NCBI RefSeq assembly: GCF_000384375.1
Contig: NZ_ARVX01000001.1
Location: forward strand, 1,178,001-1,242,000
Source of the DNA: Methylotenera versatilis 79
GTDB lineage: Bacteria; Pseudomonadota; Gammaproteobacteria; Burkholderiales; Methylophilaceae
Reading direction: 5' to 3'
DNA: 64,000 nucleotides
Shown: positions 17,279 to 25,405 of the stretch, piece after piece
Numbering within the stretch: position 1 is the stretch's first letter
Layout: each line of letters starts with the position of its first letter
Translations under genes and position numbers: made by a program
The notes under the pieces: generated by a model
What the model saw: the letters and a program-made list of their open reading frames with translations, nothing else
The model's database searches: none
What the model was told of the DNA's origin: nothing

Positions 17279-19024
17279 TTGATTCCTGATAGCTTTATTC
17301 AAGATTTACTGAATCGCGTTGACATTGTTGATGTGATTGATAAAAGTGTGCCACTTAAAAAAGCGGGTGCGAATTACTCTGCCTGCTGTCCGTTTCACAA
17401 TGAAAAATCGCCCAGCTTTACCGTCAGCCCCACCAAGCAGTTTTATCATTGTTTTGGTTGTGGCGCGCATGGCACGGCGATTGGTTTTTTAATGGAATAT
17501 GCGGGGTTAAGTTTTGTGGAAGCCATTCACGATTTGGCCAAAAACGTAGGCATGATTGTGCCGCAAGAGCAATCTTCGCCAGCTTCGCGCGAAGCAGATG
17601 CTGCCAATAAAAGTGTCAAATTGGGTTTACAAGAAACCTTGCAGCAAGCGGCTAATTATTACAAAGCAGAATTAAAAAAATCAGACCGCGCGATTGAATA
17701 TTTAAAAGCGCGTGGTTTAAGCGGTGTAATCGCCGCCAAATTTCAAATTGGGTATGCGCCTGCCGGCTGGCAAAACCTACAAAGCGTGTTTGCAAATTAT
17801 GAAAATGAAGCGTTGCAGACCGCTGGTTTAGTTGTTGAAAATGAGCAAGGTCGTCGCTATGACCGTTTTCGCGATCGCATTATGTTTCCGATTCATGATC
17901 AAAAAGGCCAGGTGATTGGTTTCGGTGGTCGGGTGATTAATCCCGAAGACACGCCCAAATATTACAATTCGCCTGAAACGCCATTGTTTCAAAAAGGTCA
18001 TGAATTATATGGTTTGTTTGTCGCAAGACGCGCCATTCGTGATGCTGGGCGTGTGCTGGTGGTTGAAGGTTACATGGACGTGGTGGCATTAGCGCAGTAT
18101 GGAATTGAATATGCGGTTGCGGCTTTAGGTACAGCAACTACACCATTTCATATCACCAAGTTAATGCGTCAAACGGACGAAATTGTATTTTGTTTTGATG
18201 GTGACAATGCTGGCCGTACCGCTGCTTGGCGAGCAGCTATGAATGCCTTGCCTGCATTAACCGATGGTCTCAAATTGCGATTTTTATTTCTGCCAAAAGA
18301 GCATGATCCTGATAGTTATGTGCGTGAATTCGGCAAAGAAAAATTTGAGCTCGAGATGCAAAGTGCTATGCCACTTTCGCAATATATTATTCAGCATTTA
18401 AGTGAGCAAAATCCGCTGAATGCGCAAGAAGATAAAGTGAAGTTCTTAAACGAAGCTGAACCGATTTTGCGCCAGATTGCAGCGCCGCGATTTTCGTTAT
18501 TATTGCGCAAACGCGTGGCTGAAATGGCGGATGTGAGTGATACGGAAATGCAAAGCTTATTGAAATTACCCGCGCCAAATAGAGCGCCTGCTAAAGCCAC
18601 ACAAAAACAATCGCGCGCGCCATTGTCGATTGAAAAACGTTTTGTGTTGATGTTGATGATGCAGCCCTGTTTGGCTAAACCGGAATATCTAGATTTTTGC
18701 CTAGGATTTAGCGAGCAAGATGTGTTATTAAAAGCCACGATTAATGCAGCGTTGCAACAACCGCAATCTAAACCGGCAACATTATTACACAGCATAGAGC
18801 CGCAAGTGGAACCACGATTACTGCGTGAAATCCAACGTGAATTGCAATTGTTAGATGAAAGTTTGAACTTTGAACTTGAATTTGTAGGTGCTTGTACCCA
18901 ATTAATGGAGGCGACACAGCAAAAGCGTGAAGGCAATATGTTAGATACACTGAAAGAAAAACCATTCAGTGCTTTGACGGAACAAGAACGCGAAATGCTG
19001 AAGAATTTGACGGTTAAAAAGTAG
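17279..19024 (+). CDS. dnaG: DNA primase DnaG
   Basis: 581 residues. The zinc-binding CHC2 domain has CPFHNEKSPSF and CFGCGAHG. The RNA-polymerase core/TOPRIM domain contains VVEGYMDVVALAQYG and the metal-binding FCFDGDNAGRTA. A C-terminal DnaB-interacting domain follows a variable linker (about residues 430-450). It lays primers for replication. The start is TTG at 17279; the nearby ATG at 17273 is in another frame and stops after five codons, so TTG is the credible choice. Confidence 0.96.
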   Translation: MIPDSFIQDLLNRVDIVDVIDKSVPLKKAGANYSACCPFHNEKSPSFTVSPTKQFYHCFGCGAHGTAIGFLMEYAGLSFVEAIHDLAKNVGMIVPQEQSSPASREADAANKSVKLGLQETLQQAANYYKAELKKSDRAIEYLKARGLSGVIAAKFQIGYAPAGWQNLQSVFANYENEALQTAGLVVENEQGRRYDRFRDRIMFPIHDQKGQVIGFGGRVINPEDTPKYYNSPETPLFQKGHELYGLFVARRAIRDAGRVLVVEGYMDVVALAQYGIEYAVAALGTATTPFHITKLMRQTDEIVFCFDGDNAGRTAAWRAAMNALPALTDGLKLRFLFLPKEHDPDSYVREFGKEKFELEMQSAMPLSQYIIQHLSEQNPLNAQEDKVKFLNEAEPILRQIAAPRFSLLLRKRVAEMADVSDTEMQSLLKLPAPNRAPAKATQKQSRAPLSIEKRFVLMLMMQPCLAKPEYLDFCLGFSEQDVLLKATINAALQQPQSKPATLLHSIEPQVEPRLLREIQRELQLLDESLNFELEFVGACTQLMEATQQKREGNMLDTLKEKPFSALTEQEREMLKNLTVKK

Positions 19025-19194
19025 TTAAGTCTTAAAATTGCGCAATATATCAGCGATATTAAACGCTCAATCGTTGAAAACACAAACCAAAACAAGTAGT
19101 TAAAAAAATCGTCAAATTAGGATTTTTATTAAATTTCAGAACGCTACTTGGTAAAACGCCGTATATTTTGCTTAAAATTTAACACTTTTTGCAG

Positions 19195-19200
19195 TATAAT
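19195..19200 (+). promoter_or_regulatory. Candidate -10 element upstream of rpoD
   Basis: A perfect TATAAT about 85 bp before the rpoD ATG, in the 260-bp dnaG-rpoD gap. No good -35 is found at 16-18 bp (TTGCTT lies 21 bp away), so a promoter is likely but unproven. Nothing else was recognised in this gap. Confidence 0.45.
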
Positions 19201-19284
19201 TTAGGGTTGTTCGTCACCGTTAAAATACCATTTGTGATGAAGCGCCAGACTCAATAGAACGAGACTCATAGAATAGGATCAGGC

Positions 19285-21231
19285 ATGGCCAGACCAAAAT
19301 CAGACAAAACACTAGAAAAAGAACGCAACAAGCTAGCGGCTGAAGCCGCACTTGACCCAGTAGCGCAGGCGCTAGACGCCGAAGCGCGTCGTACTCGCTT
19401 GAAAACGCTGATTATTTTGGGTAAAGAGCGTGGTTATCTAACCTACGCAGAAATCAATGACCATTTGCCTGATGATACGCAGGATTCTGAGCAAATCGAT
19501 GGCATTATTGGCTTGATTAACGACATGGGTATTCAGGTGTACGAAGAAGCACCTGATGCTGAAGTATTGTTAATGTCTGACGCGCCAGCCGCTGTAACGG
19601 ATGAAGATGCGGTAGAAGAGGCCGAGGCGGCACTTGCTACGGTGGATTCTGAATTCGGTCGTACAACCGACCCAGTGCGTATGTATATGCGCGAAATGGG
19701 TACAGTGGATTTGCTGACTCGTGAAGGCGAGATTGAGATTGCCAAACGTATCGAAGATGGTCTTAAACACATGGTGCAAGCGATTGCCGCATGTCCAACG
19801 ACCATTGCCCAATTGTTGGAAATGGTCGATAAAGTAGAAAAAGACGAAATCAGCGTAGATGATTTGGTTGATGGTTTAATCGATACCGATATTGGCTTAG
19901 ATGATGCGATGGCCGCTGAAGCCGAAGAGGAAGAAGAGGAAGACGTTGACGATGAAGAAGATGACGATGAAGATGGCGCAAAAGCGGCTGCCATTTCTGC
20001 AGAAGCTTTAGCTAAGCTGAAAGAAGAAGTATTAAAACGTTTTGCGGTAATTCGCAAAGCGAATTCAGAAATGAACGTGATTCGTGCAGAAAAAGGCTCG
20101 CAAGATGCGGGTTACAAAAAATTGCATGAAACGGTTTTAGAGGAGCTAACTGCATTCCGATTCTCTGCCAAACAAGTTGAAGCATTATGTGAGCAAGTCC
20201 GCGTGCTTGTTGAAGAGGTGCGTAGCCATGAACGTAAAATCATGGACTTCTGTGTGGATAAATCTGCCATGCCACGCCCACATTTTATTAAAAGCTTTCC
20301 AGGCAATGAGATTAATCTAACTTGGTTAGATGTCGAATTAGCTTTAGATAAGCCGTATATCGAAAAGTTAACCCGTTATAGACACTCAATTATTGATCAA
20401 CAAGATCGCTTGATTGCATTACAGATTAAAGTCGGTATTCCAATTAAAGAGCTAAAAGAAATCAATAAGCAAATGACGACTGGCGAAGCGCGTGCGCGCC
20501 GTGCCAAGCGTGAAATGATTGAAGCTAACTTACGCTTAGTGATTTCTATTGCTAAAAAATATACCAACCGCGGTTTGCAATTCTTGGATTTAATTCAAGA
20601 AGGCAATATTGGTTTGATGAAAGCGGTTGATAAATTTGAATATCGCCGTGGTTATAAGTTCTCAACCTACGCGACTTGGTGGATTCGTCAAGCGATTACA
20701 CGTTCAATCGCTGACCAAGCGCGTACTATTCGTATTCCTGTGCATATGATTGAAACGATTAACAAAATGAATCGTATCAGCCGTCAGATTCTGCAAGAAA
20801 CTGGTGTTGAACCAGACCCAGCTTTGTTGGCTGAAAAAATGGAAATGCCTGAAGATAAAATCCGCAAGATTTTAAAAATCAGTAAAGAACCTATTTCAAT
20901 GGAAACACCGATTGGCGATGATGAAGACTCGCACTTAGGTGACTTTATCGAAGACAACACAACGCTTGCGCCAATGGATGCGGCCGTGTATGCCAGCCTA
21001 CGCGATGCAACTAGTGAAGTGTTAGAGTCGCTTACCCCGCGCGAAGCAAAAGTGTTGCGTATGCGCTTTGGTATTGAAATGAATACTGACCACACGCTTG
21101 AAGAAGTGGGCAAACAGTTTGACGTAACGCGTGAGCGTATCCGTCAAATTGAAGCAAAAGCCTTGCGCAAACTGCGTCATCCAACACGTTCAGAACGCCT
21201 ACGTAGCTTCTTGGAAACAGGTCAAGATTAG
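19285..21231 (+). CDS. rpoD: RNA polymerase sigma factor RpoD (sigma-70)
   Basis: 648 residues. It has region 1.1, then region 1.2 ([21 protein letters not shown]), a non-conserved insert with a long acidic run ([17 protein letters not shown], near 213-229), regions 2-3 ([19 protein letters not shown]), and region 4.2 ([20 protein letters not shown]). It is the housekeeping sigma factor. It follows dnaG, and 25 bp after its stop comes a tRNA-Ile fragment whose fold-back hairpin may end its transcript. Confidence 0.97.
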   Translation: MARPKSDKTLEKERNKLAAEAALDPVAQALDAEARRTRLKTLIILGKERGYLTYAEINDHLPDDTQDSEQIDGIIGLINDMGIQVYEEAPDAEVLLMSDAPAAVTDEDAVEEAEAALATVDSEFGRTTDPVRMYMREMGTVDLLTREGEIEIAKRIEDGLKHMVQAIAACPTTIAQLLEMVDKVEKDEISVDDLVDGLIDTDIGLDDAMAAEAEEEEEEDVDDEEDDDEDGAKAAAISAEALAKLKEEVLKRFAVIRKANSEMNVIRAEKGSQDAGYKKLHETVLEELTAFRFSAKQVEALCEQVRVLVEEVRSHERKIMDFCVDKSAMPRPHFIKSFPGNEINLTWLDVELALDKPYIEKLTRYRHSIIDQQDRLIALQIKVGIPIKELKEINKQMTTGEARARRAKREMIEANLRLVISIAKKYTNRGLQFLDLIQEGNIGLMKAVDKFEYRRGYKFSTYATWWIRQAITRSIADQARTIRIPVHMIETINKMNRISRQILQETGVEPDPALLAEKMEMPEDKIRKILKISKEPISMETPIGDDEDSHLGDFIEDNTTLAPMDAAVYASLRDATSEVLESLTPREAKVLRMRFGIEMNTDHTLEEVGKQFDVTRERIRQIEAKALRKLRHPTRSERLRSFLETGQD

Positions 21232-21256
21232 TATTCTTGCTTTGATAAAGCTTTAC

Positions 21257-21301
21257 GGCCCCTTAGCTCATGCTTGGTTAGAGCAGCGGACTCATAATCC
21301 G
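21257..21301 (+). pseudogene. Intron-free 5' fragment of tRNA-Ile(CAU), fold-back
   Basis: 45 nt identical to the spliced 5' end of the downstream tRNA-Ile(CAU): the 39-nt 5' exon plus the first 6 nt of the 3' exon (AATCCG), with no intron. It then diverges, so T-arm and acceptor 3' strand are missing and it cannot be a tRNA. The sequence after it, A-TGCTCTAA, is complementary to TTAGAGCA of the D arm. Together 21278-21310 form an 8-bp stem, one G/A mismatch, a 4-bp stem and the 7-nt anticodon loop. T-rich sequence follows, so it may act as the rpoD terminator. Confidence 0.85.
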
Positions 21302-21461
21302 ATGCTCTAAATATTTTTGAGAGTTTTTCAGATAATTTTCATATGCTTACGTGCATTAAGTAGTAAAGGTAATTAGCAATACCGAAACAGCATTAAGTAA
21401 GTCGTATCAGAAAAGAGTAAATGTGGGTAAGTGTTATAAAATCCCCACGTTGTAAGTTTAA

Positions 21462-21751
21462 GGCCCCTTAGCTCATGCTTGGTTAGAGCAGCGGACTCAT
21501 ATGTAAATGTGCCATATACGTGGAAACTGTATATGGGATGGTGTCAAATTCGGTGAAACCTGACGGCAGTAATGCACAAGGCAATGCCGAGCGAAGCTTC
21601 AAGTAGAAATGCTTGTTGAACGTGTAGAGACTAGACGGCACCCACCTAATGCAATCTTGATTGTTATGGTGAAGGCATAGTCCAGGGAGGCGGGAAACCG
21701 TCACAAACCAGAATCCGTTGGTACTGTGTTCGACTCACAGAGGGGCCACCA
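21462..21751 (+). tRNA. tRNA-Ile(CAU), split by group I intron
   Basis: Exons 21462-21500 and 21712-21751 join to a 79-nt cloverleaf including encoded CCA: acceptor GGCCCCT/AGGGGCC, D arm GCTC/GAGC, anticodon stem GCGGA/TCCGT with loop CTCATAA, T arm CTGTG/CACAG with TTCGACT. The CAU anticodon with the GGCCCCU acceptor is that of the minor isoleucine tRNA, whose C34 is converted to lysidine by TilS to read AUA; elongator tRNA-Met has a different acceptor. The intron interrupts the anticodon loop directly after the anticodon, so splicing is needed before the tRNA can work. A TGTTATAAA element at 21432-21440 may be its -10. Confidence 0.93.
21501..21711 (+). ncRNA. Group I (IC3-type) self-splicing intron, 211 nt
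   Basis: P1 forms between exon/intron CATAT (21498-21502) and the guide ATGTG (21507-21511) with a GTAA tetraloop. The splice-site U of the anticodon pairs with G as the conserved U-G wobble. P2 is CCATATAC/GTATATGG with a GAAA-containing loop. The core segments GATGGTGTCAAATTCGG, GTAGAGACTAGACGGCACCC and GGTGAAGGCATAGTCCAGGG match the well-known Azoarcus tRNA-Ile intron layout. It ends in the omega G at 21711 before AATCCG. No homing endonuclease is encoded. Confidence 0.93.
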
Positions 21752-21754
21752 ATT

Positions 21755-21790
21755 AAAAAAGACCTTGGGAAATAACCCAAGGTCTTTTTT
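21755..21790 (+). terminator. Terminator after tRNA-Ile
   Basis: AAAAAAGACCTTGGG / CCCAAGGTCTTTTTT, a 15-bp perfect stem with a 6-nt loop, placed 4 bp after the CCA end. It can act in both directions, also ending transcripts of the minus-strand small genes. Confidence 0.9.
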
Positions 21791-21851
21791 ATTTATTACG
21801 CATAGTTAATGATTAATTGTATTAAAAAGTTAACCCAATTTGGGTGTTAAC

Positions 21852-22028
21852 TTATTGCCAATCAGAGCTTCTGACTTTTATCTTTTGTATTAAAACTCTA
21901 TTAATCACGCTTCTTGGCAAGCCTTCTTTAATCATCATATGCATGGCTTGTTCACGGCCTTTGAGCTTGCTTATAACCAAACCTTTATTGACGATTTGAT
22001 CAAATAATACATTTTCTCGTTTTTGCAT
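21852..22028 (-). CDS. Small protein, 58 aa (twin A), unknown function
   Basis: A 58-codon frame from ATG (22028) to TAA, preceded by AAGGC five nt upstream. The product starts MQKRENVLFDQIVNKG and ends LIQKIKVRSSDWQ. Its C-terminal part, with A28, M32, G36, I42-x-RVL and R53..D56, aligns without gaps to the next small gene: 13 of 58 positions identical and equal length. The region around 25-46 looks like two helices with a turn at G36, compatible with a DNA- or RNA-binding helix-turn-helix, but that is inference. It was found by reading the minus strand in the 850-bp stretch between tRNA-Ile and the chorismatase gene. Confidence 0.7.
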   Translation of the reverse strand: MQKRENVLFDQIVNKGLVISKLKGREQAMHMMIKEGLPRSVINRVLIQKIKVRSSDWQ

Positions 22029-22115
22029 AGTATGCCTTTGGTACAGAAATAAATTAGCGCAGAAAATAGGATAAAAATTATTTATATTTAGTTAATCTAG
22101 TTGGATTAACTTTGG

Positions 22116-22292
22116 TTAAATTAAGTCAGTTTTTCTAATATTTTTCGGCTCATATAATACTCTTTCGATTGTTTTAAAAGAGATGCCAGCTTCTGTCATG
22201 ACCTGCCTAGCTAGCTGAAAATCACTATTTAGGACTAAATTAACAGCCATCTTTACTATAATTTCCGAATTCTTGTCATTACGCACAAACAT
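22116..22292 (-). CDS. Small protein, 58 aa (twin B), unknown function
   Basis: A 58-codon frame from ATG (22292) to TAA with AAGGC four nt before the start. The product starts MFVRNDKNSEIIVKMAV and ends LYEPKNIRKTDLI. It shares with twin A the pattern A28...M32...G36.....I42-x-R44-V45-L46......R53..D56. Same length, same orientation, same ribosome-binding motif and an 87-bp spacing point to a tandem duplication of a real gene. No signal peptide, membrane segment or cysteine pair is seen. Function unknown. Confidence 0.7.
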   Translation of the reverse strand: MFVRNDKNSEIIVKMAVNLVLNSDFQLARQVMTEAGISFKTIERVLYEPKNIRKTDLI

Positions 22293-22599
22293 GGCTGCCT
22301 TGATTAATTTGTTAAGTTACATTTGTAAATTTAAGTAATTATCGATACTTTAGAAAATAACTTCTGTGCATTACCGTACAGAGTGAATGATTTCAATTTG
22401 GGTATTATGACGATGCTAATTTAAGTCAGCTTTCTATTCCAAATGGCGTTAATAGAAAGTCTTAGAGAAAGGGCTAGATAAGCTACTGTGTTGATAAGAA
22501 ACGATACGATATAATTCTTGCGTTAACTATAAATGAAGCCTAGTTCATGAATATTCACTTTCCCGCAGCAAAAATCATCTCAAGCATGGCATTTCAGTA
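22293..22599 (+). promoter_or_regulatory. Upstream region of pigment plus-arm
   Basis: 307 bp without a clear larger gene. It contains a perfect TATAAT at 22510-22515 without a well-spaced -35. A 17-codon frame (22547-22599, MNIHFPAAKIISSMAFQ) has its stop directly abutting the GTG start of the chorismatase gene. The short frame could couple translation as a leader, but no Shine-Dalgarno of note precedes it. Otherwise nothing was recognised. Confidence 0.35.
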
Positions 22600-23661
22600 G
22601 TGAGTTTACCGATTGTGGGTATTAAAACTGCATACATGCCTTTTGCTGACATTAATCAACAGCCAAAATCCTGGAAAGATAGCGCGCTGGGCGTGATTGG
22701 TTTTGGTACGATTGAGTCTACAAATAATGCTACAGAAACGCTTGAAATCCCTACTATTCAATTGCCGGCACCTGTTTTGGACGGCGCAAATATTGCCGTG
22801 GAAATATGGTTAAGTCATCACGCTTTATTACAAGGTAAGCCATTAAAAAATGGTCAACGCGATGCTATTCAATATCGATTGAATGACGAATTATTGTTTG
22901 GCGTTATTAGCGTGCCAGAGTTGGGCTCATTGCAAACTGCAACAGAGTCTGCCTACTGCCAAATATTCGCGCTGATGGAAGCGCTGGATTATCCGCATAT
23001 TTACCGATTTTGGAATTATATGGCGGATATCAATGGAATAAGTCATGGCATAAATGGTGATTTAGAACGTTATCGTCAGTTTAATGTGGGCCGTAAAGAT
23101 GCTTTTTTGGCTTATGAGAATGGAATAGGCGATCAGCTTCCGGCCGCTTGTGCGCTAGGTTTGGCAGATGGTCCGTTGGCTATCGCTTTTCTATTAGGGC
23201 GTGAGGCGCCAATCGCCATACAAAATCCACGGCAAATCAACGCTTATGAATATCCCGATGAGTATGGCCCGCGCACGCCCAATTTTTCGCGCGCGACTCT
23301 ATTGCGCACTGAGCAAAATCCGCTGTTGTTTATCTCTGGCACCGCCAGCATCGTTGGCCATTTAACGCTGCATCTATCGAATGTGATCGCGCAAACCAAC
23401 GAAACGTTAGTGAATCTAGAAGCGGTTATTACAGAAGCGAATCATGTACTAGGCGAGCAGATATTCAATCTGCATGATATTTATTTCAGGGTTTATATTC
23501 GCCATGCTGCCGATTTATCAGCAGTGCGTAATGAAATGCAGCGCTATATCGGCGGCGCAATAAAAGCGGTTTTTATTCAAGCAGATATCTGTCGCCAAGA
23601 GCTGTTGTTAGAAATTGAAGCAACCGCTGGCCAAATGCTAGAAATTTCACAAGCAGAATGA
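22600..23661 (+). CDS. XanB2-like chorismatase (hydroxybenzoate synthase)
   Basis: 353 residues, no signal peptide. Length and pattern fit the chorismatase family (XanB2/Hyg5/FkbO type): FWNYMADINGISHG, ERYRQFNVGRKDAF, PAACALGLADGPLAIAFL, and the C-terminal TLLRTEQNPLLFISGTASIVGH. These enzymes split chorismate; XanB2 of Xanthomonas yields 3- and 4-hydroxybenzoate, the aromatic starter of xanthomonadin. Which isomer is made here cannot be told. GTG start. The stop overlaps the next start (ATGA), and three genes form the plus arm of the pigment cluster. Confidence 0.88.
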   Translation: MSLPIVGIKTAYMPFADINQQPKSWKDSALGVIGFGTIESTNNATETLEIPTIQLPAPVLDGANIAVEIWLSHHALLQGKPLKNGQRDAIQYRLNDELLFGVISVPELGSLQTATESAYCQIFALMEALDYPHIYRFWNYMADINGISHGINGDLERYRQFNVGRKDAFLAYENGIGDQLPAACALGLADGPLAIAFLLGREAPIAIQNPRQINAYEYPDEYGPRTPNFSRATLLRTEQNPLLFISGTASIVGHLTLHLSNVIAQTNETLVNLEAVITEANHVLGEQIFNLHDIYFRVYIRHAADLSAVRNEMQRYIGGAIKAVFIQADICRQELLLEIEATAGQMLEISQAE

Positions 23662-24548
23662 AGATAAAACCTGTACACAAAATACTGCTCACCGCATACG
23701 ATTATATTGTGTTGTATCTTGGATTGTTTTGGCTGGGTTTTTTAAGTCTATGCTGGACGTTAATGGCGACAATATTGTATCCATTTCTACCAGAACGTTA
23801 TGCGATCCACTTTGGCCGTTATGCCATCATGCTTTCTTTTCGCGCTTATCTTGCCAGTTTAAGTATCTCGCGCCGCTGTAGTTTTGATTTAACCGAGTTA
23901 GATGTGTTAAAAAATGAAACGCCGCTGATTATCGCGCCGAATCATCCTTGTTTGTTAGACGCAGTGATGGTTATTTCACGGTTACCAAACGTGGCTTGTG
24001 TGATGAAAGCGGATTTGATGAATAATATATTTTTAGGCGCAGGCGCGCGTTTGGCGCGTTACATTCGCAATGAGCCGATACGCCAAATGGTGATGCAAGC
24101 GAGCGAGGATTTTAAAACAGGTAGTCATTTACTGCTATTTCCTGAGGGAACTCGCACGGTAAAACAACCGATTAATGCGCTGAAAGGCAGCATCGCGCTG
24201 ATTGCCATGCAAGCAAAAGTGCCAGTGCAAACGGTGTTGATTGAAACAAACTCGCCTTATTTGAGCAAAGGCTGGCCTTTATTTCGTAAGCCTAATATGC
24301 CAGTGAGTTACAAAATAAAGCTAGGCAAGCGCTTTAATCCGCCAGAAGATACACATCAATTCATTGCAGAGCTTGAAGCGTATTTTGCCGAAGTATTAAC
24401 ACCTTCTGTAGTGCAAAATTCAAGTCAAATTTTTAATTTATCTAATCATCATGGCAATATTCAGCCGGATATTCAGAGTGATAATCAAAGTAATATTTTG
24501 ACTGAGCTTAAGCTTACTGTTGAGCCAACTGGAACCACTTCGTCATGA
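23658..24548 (+). CDS. PlsC-like 1-acyl-glycerophosphate acyltransferase
   Basis: 296 residues with an N-terminal hydrophobic segment (about 12-45). The acyltransferase motifs are NHPCLLD (HX4D) near residue 95 and FPEGTRT near 160. The C-terminal 40 residues are Asn/Gln/Ser-rich and look disordered. Members in aryl polyene clusters are thought to attach the polyene acyl chain to a lipid or glycerol backbone. It overlaps the chorismatase upstream and the glycosyltransferase downstream by 4 bp each. Confidence 0.85.
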   Translation: MKIKPVHKILLTAYDYIVLYLGLFWLGFLSLCWTLMATILYPFLPERYAIHFGRYAIMLSFRAYLASLSISRRCSFDLTELDVLKNETPLIIAPNHPCLLDAVMVISRLPNVACVMKADLMNNIFLGAGARLARYIRNEPIRQMVMQASEDFKTGSHLLLFPEGTRTVKQPINALKGSIALIAMQAKVPVQTVLIETNSPYLSKGWPLFRKPNMPVSYKIKLGKRFNPPEDTHQFIAELEAYFAEVLTPSVVQNSSQIFNLSNHHGNIQPDIQSDNQSNILTELKLTVEPTGTTSS

Positions 24549-25306
24549 TTGCTTCCTCTAGTCACATTGTCCTTATTCCAAGCTACAATCCAGGCGAAAA
24601 GGTTGTTGAAACGGTGCATGCAGCTCGTCAGTATTGGAATCCAGTATGGGTGGTGATTGACGGTAGCACCGATGGATCAGAGGTCATTTTGCAAAATATG
24701 GCTGAAAAAGATGCTGGTTTACATGTGATTCATCTGCTCGAAAACAAGGGCAAAGGCGCGGCAGTATTACACGGTTTAGATTTAGCAGTCGCATCAGGTT
24801 ATCAATATGTGTTAACCATGGATTCAGACGGGCAACATCCTGCTGATTTAATTCCTAGTTTTATGGCCGAATCCATCAAACAGCCAAATGCGATGATTTT
24901 GGGCAAACCAATATTTGATGCAAACGCGCCAAATATCCGAGTGCAAGGACGAAAGCTGTCTAACTGGTGGGCGAATGTAGTGACTTTGTGGGCGGGTATT
25001 GGTGATTCGTTGTTTGGATTTCGCATTTATCCGATTGAGCCATTAAGACGAGTGATGCGTTTTCAACCTTGGATGCGTCATTTCGATTTTGACCCAGAAG
25101 CGGCGATTAGATTAAGCTGGCGTGGCGTTAAAGTGGTGAATCTGCCTGCACCCGTGCGCTATTTCAGCATTAATGAAGGCGGTGTTTCGCATTTTAGATA
25201 TTTACGCGACAACCTGTTACTGACTTGGATGTATACGCGGTTATTTATTGGTTTTGTACTACGTTTGCCGATGCTTTTAACGAGACGTTTATTAACACTA
25301 TTTTAG
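24545..25306 (+). CDS. Family 2 glycosyltransferase of pigment cluster
   Basis: 253 residues, GT-A fold. The N-terminal LIPSYNPG and VVIDGSTDGS segments, the DXD-like MDSDGQHP and a dolichyl-phosphate-mannose-synthase-like core are present. The C-terminus is hydrophobic and basic (LFIGFVLRLPMLLTRRLL) and probably contacts the inner membrane. It likely adds a sugar to the pigment lipid; the donor is unknown. Its stop codon lies within a 10-bp inverted repeat (ATTAACACTA/TAGTGTTAAT, 25291-25313). Confidence 0.85.
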   Translation: MIASSSHIVLIPSYNPGEKVVETVHAARQYWNPVWVVIDGSTDGSEVILQNMAEKDAGLHVIHLLENKGKGAAVLHGLDLAVASGYQYVLTMDSDGQHPADLIPSFMAESIKQPNAMILGKPIFDANAPNIRVQGRKLSNWWANVVTLWAGIGDSLFGFRIYPIEPLRRVMRFQPWMRHFDFDPEAAIRLSWRGVKVVNLPAPVRYFSINEGGVSHFRYLRDNLLLTWMYTRLFIGFVLRLPMLLTRRLLTLF

Positions 25307-25347
25307 TGTTAATAACACAGTCAATTACTAGCCAATAAGGTTGAAGC

Positions 25348-25384
25348 TTGTAATAGCAGAACAGATTTTGCTCTGCTATTACAA
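25348..25384. terminator. Convergent terminator between GT2 and FTR1 genes
   Basis: A perfect 13-bp inverted repeat, TTGTAATAGCAGA / TCTGCTATTACAA, with an 11-nt loop, in the gap between two converging genes. A smaller inverted repeat (25291-25313) precedes it. T-runs are poor, so efficiency is uncertain. Confidence 0.6.
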
Positions 25385-25405
25385 TGCACATTCAAAACGC
25401 GTTAC

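Noticed and set aside
18391-19095. 234-codon minus-strand frame inside dnaG
   Set aside because: It covers the dnaG 3' end in antisense with a Cys/Asn/Ser-rich unlikely product and no context.
19533-20057. 174-codon Ser-rich minus-strand frame inside rpoD
   Set aside because: Antisense to the acidic (Asp/Glu/Ala) stretch of RpoD, which yields Ser-rich shadow translation; not a gene.
21257-21332. A second functional tRNA-Ile at the first copy
   Set aside because: The match ends after the anticodon stem; T arm and acceptor 3' strand are absent, and the flanking sequence folds back on the D arm.
21483-21704. 73-codon minus-strand frame in the intron
   Set aside because: It is antisense to the conserved ribozyme core; its openness comes from structural RNA constraints, and no ribosome-binding site was seen.
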